In this document: positions 63,894 to 64,000 of the stretch, piece by piece
Layout of the letters: each line of letters starts with the position of its first letter
How positions within the stretch are numbered: the first letter of the stretch is position 1
Assembly: GCA_031550085.1 (NCBI GenBank)
Contig: JAVBOY010000034.1
Location: 33,671 to 97,670, forward strand
Length of the DNA: 64,000 bases
Origin: UBA4417 sp031550085
Lineage (GTDB): Bacteria > Bacteroidota > Bacteroidia > Bacteroidales > UBA4417
Direction of reading: 5' to 3'
Position numbers and translations under genes: made by a program
Notes under the pieces: model-generated
Told to the model about the DNA's origin: nothing
The model's input: the letters and a program-made list of their open reading frames with translations, nothing else
Database searches by the model: none

Positions 63894-64000
63894 AAATTAA
63901 ATAAACTTGGCTCGTTAAGCCTAAAACGTTCTTTGTCATATTGAAATTTAGTTTTATTGAAGAGGTCTTTGAGATGAGTTTTGTCGGTCAATGATATACT
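63861..64000. mobile_element. end of an insertion sequence, continuing out of the window
   Basis: Begins near the hairpin GTCCCA-TTAAAAT-TGGGAC (63866-63884), immediately after which a minus-strand transposase-like frame ends. It interrupts the NTPase gene. The exact boundary and terminal repeats cannot be fixed from one end. Confidence 0.6.
63890..64000 (-). CDS. transposase, C-terminal 36 residues (IS4-like)
   Basis: Minus-strand frame entering from the right edge: SISLTDKTHLKDLFNKTKF followed by DKERF and a LFNF ending before TAA at 63890-63892. The SLxDKTxLxxLF wording resembles the C-termini of IS4-type transposases of Bacteroidota. The rest lies outside the window, so the family is tentative. 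The stop overlaps the NTPase stop on the other strand. Confidence 0.5.
   Translation of the reverse strand, partial: SISLTDKTHLKDLFNKTKFQYDKERFRLNEPSLFNF

Overview
The window is chromosomal DNA of an anaerobic, fermentative member of the Bacteroidales (phylum Bacteroidota). The evidence is: promoters of the type TTTG-N19-TAnnTTTG (before the tRNA gene and the hydrogenase operon); general absence of Shine-Dalgarno sequences; LytTR/LytS regulators; an alpha-2-macroglobulin lipoprotein; the gene order ileS - DksA-like - lspA; a futalosine hydrolase (menaquinone by the futalosine route); and an electron-bifurcating-type [FeFe]-hydrogenase. Genus and species cannot be read from the sequence. All family assignments are by eye.

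Layout. 1-3770: the 5' part of an alpha-amylase gene, then a PHP phosphoesterase-like gene overlapping a GT39/GT83-type glycosyltransferase. 3984-8856: minus-strand accessory genes (pentapeptide repeat, flavin reductase-like, an orphan SecD-like exported domain, SanA-like, membrane and exported unknowns, an ankyrin remnant). 8857-15536: a minus-strand efflux operon, tolC - macA - macB ATPase - macB permease, followed by a LytS/LytR-type two-component pair. 15839-18417: a small membrane protein and htpG. 18543-27165: a hydrogen-metabolism island. hydC-hydB-hydA runs leftward and its HydB is fused to a GltD-like flavoprotein. Diverging from it are a SpoIIE-type phosphatase and a sensory PAS-[FeFe]-hydrogenase. 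27351-28712: LemA and an FKBP-type isomerase.

29021-38592 is the most unusual part, all on the minus strand. Its right half is a cluster of DUF2589-like proteins, a zinc-ribbon protein, a muramidase, exported and membrane proteins and a C39-like cysteine peptidase. Its left half encodes an outer-membrane barrel, a membrane receptor that looks like a Cache domain joined to a pentameric ligand-gated ion channel (broken by one frameshift), and a LytTR protein. 38900-40450 is an array of seven ~204-bp repeats, each with four small hairpins.

40692-60044 is mainly housekeeping: metK, a 45-bp x 9 minisatellite, tag, a large alpha-2-macroglobulin gene, an OmpP1/FadL-type porin, tRNA-Met(CAT), ileS, a DksA-like protein, lspA, alkaline phosphatase, mqnB and a Sua5/YrdC protein. 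60407-64000 is an AT-rich acquired segment: a YobI-like P-loop NTPase split by a frameshift and cut at its 3' end by an insertion sequence that continues out of the window. Intergenic regions throughout carry REP-like hairpins and recurring filler repeats.
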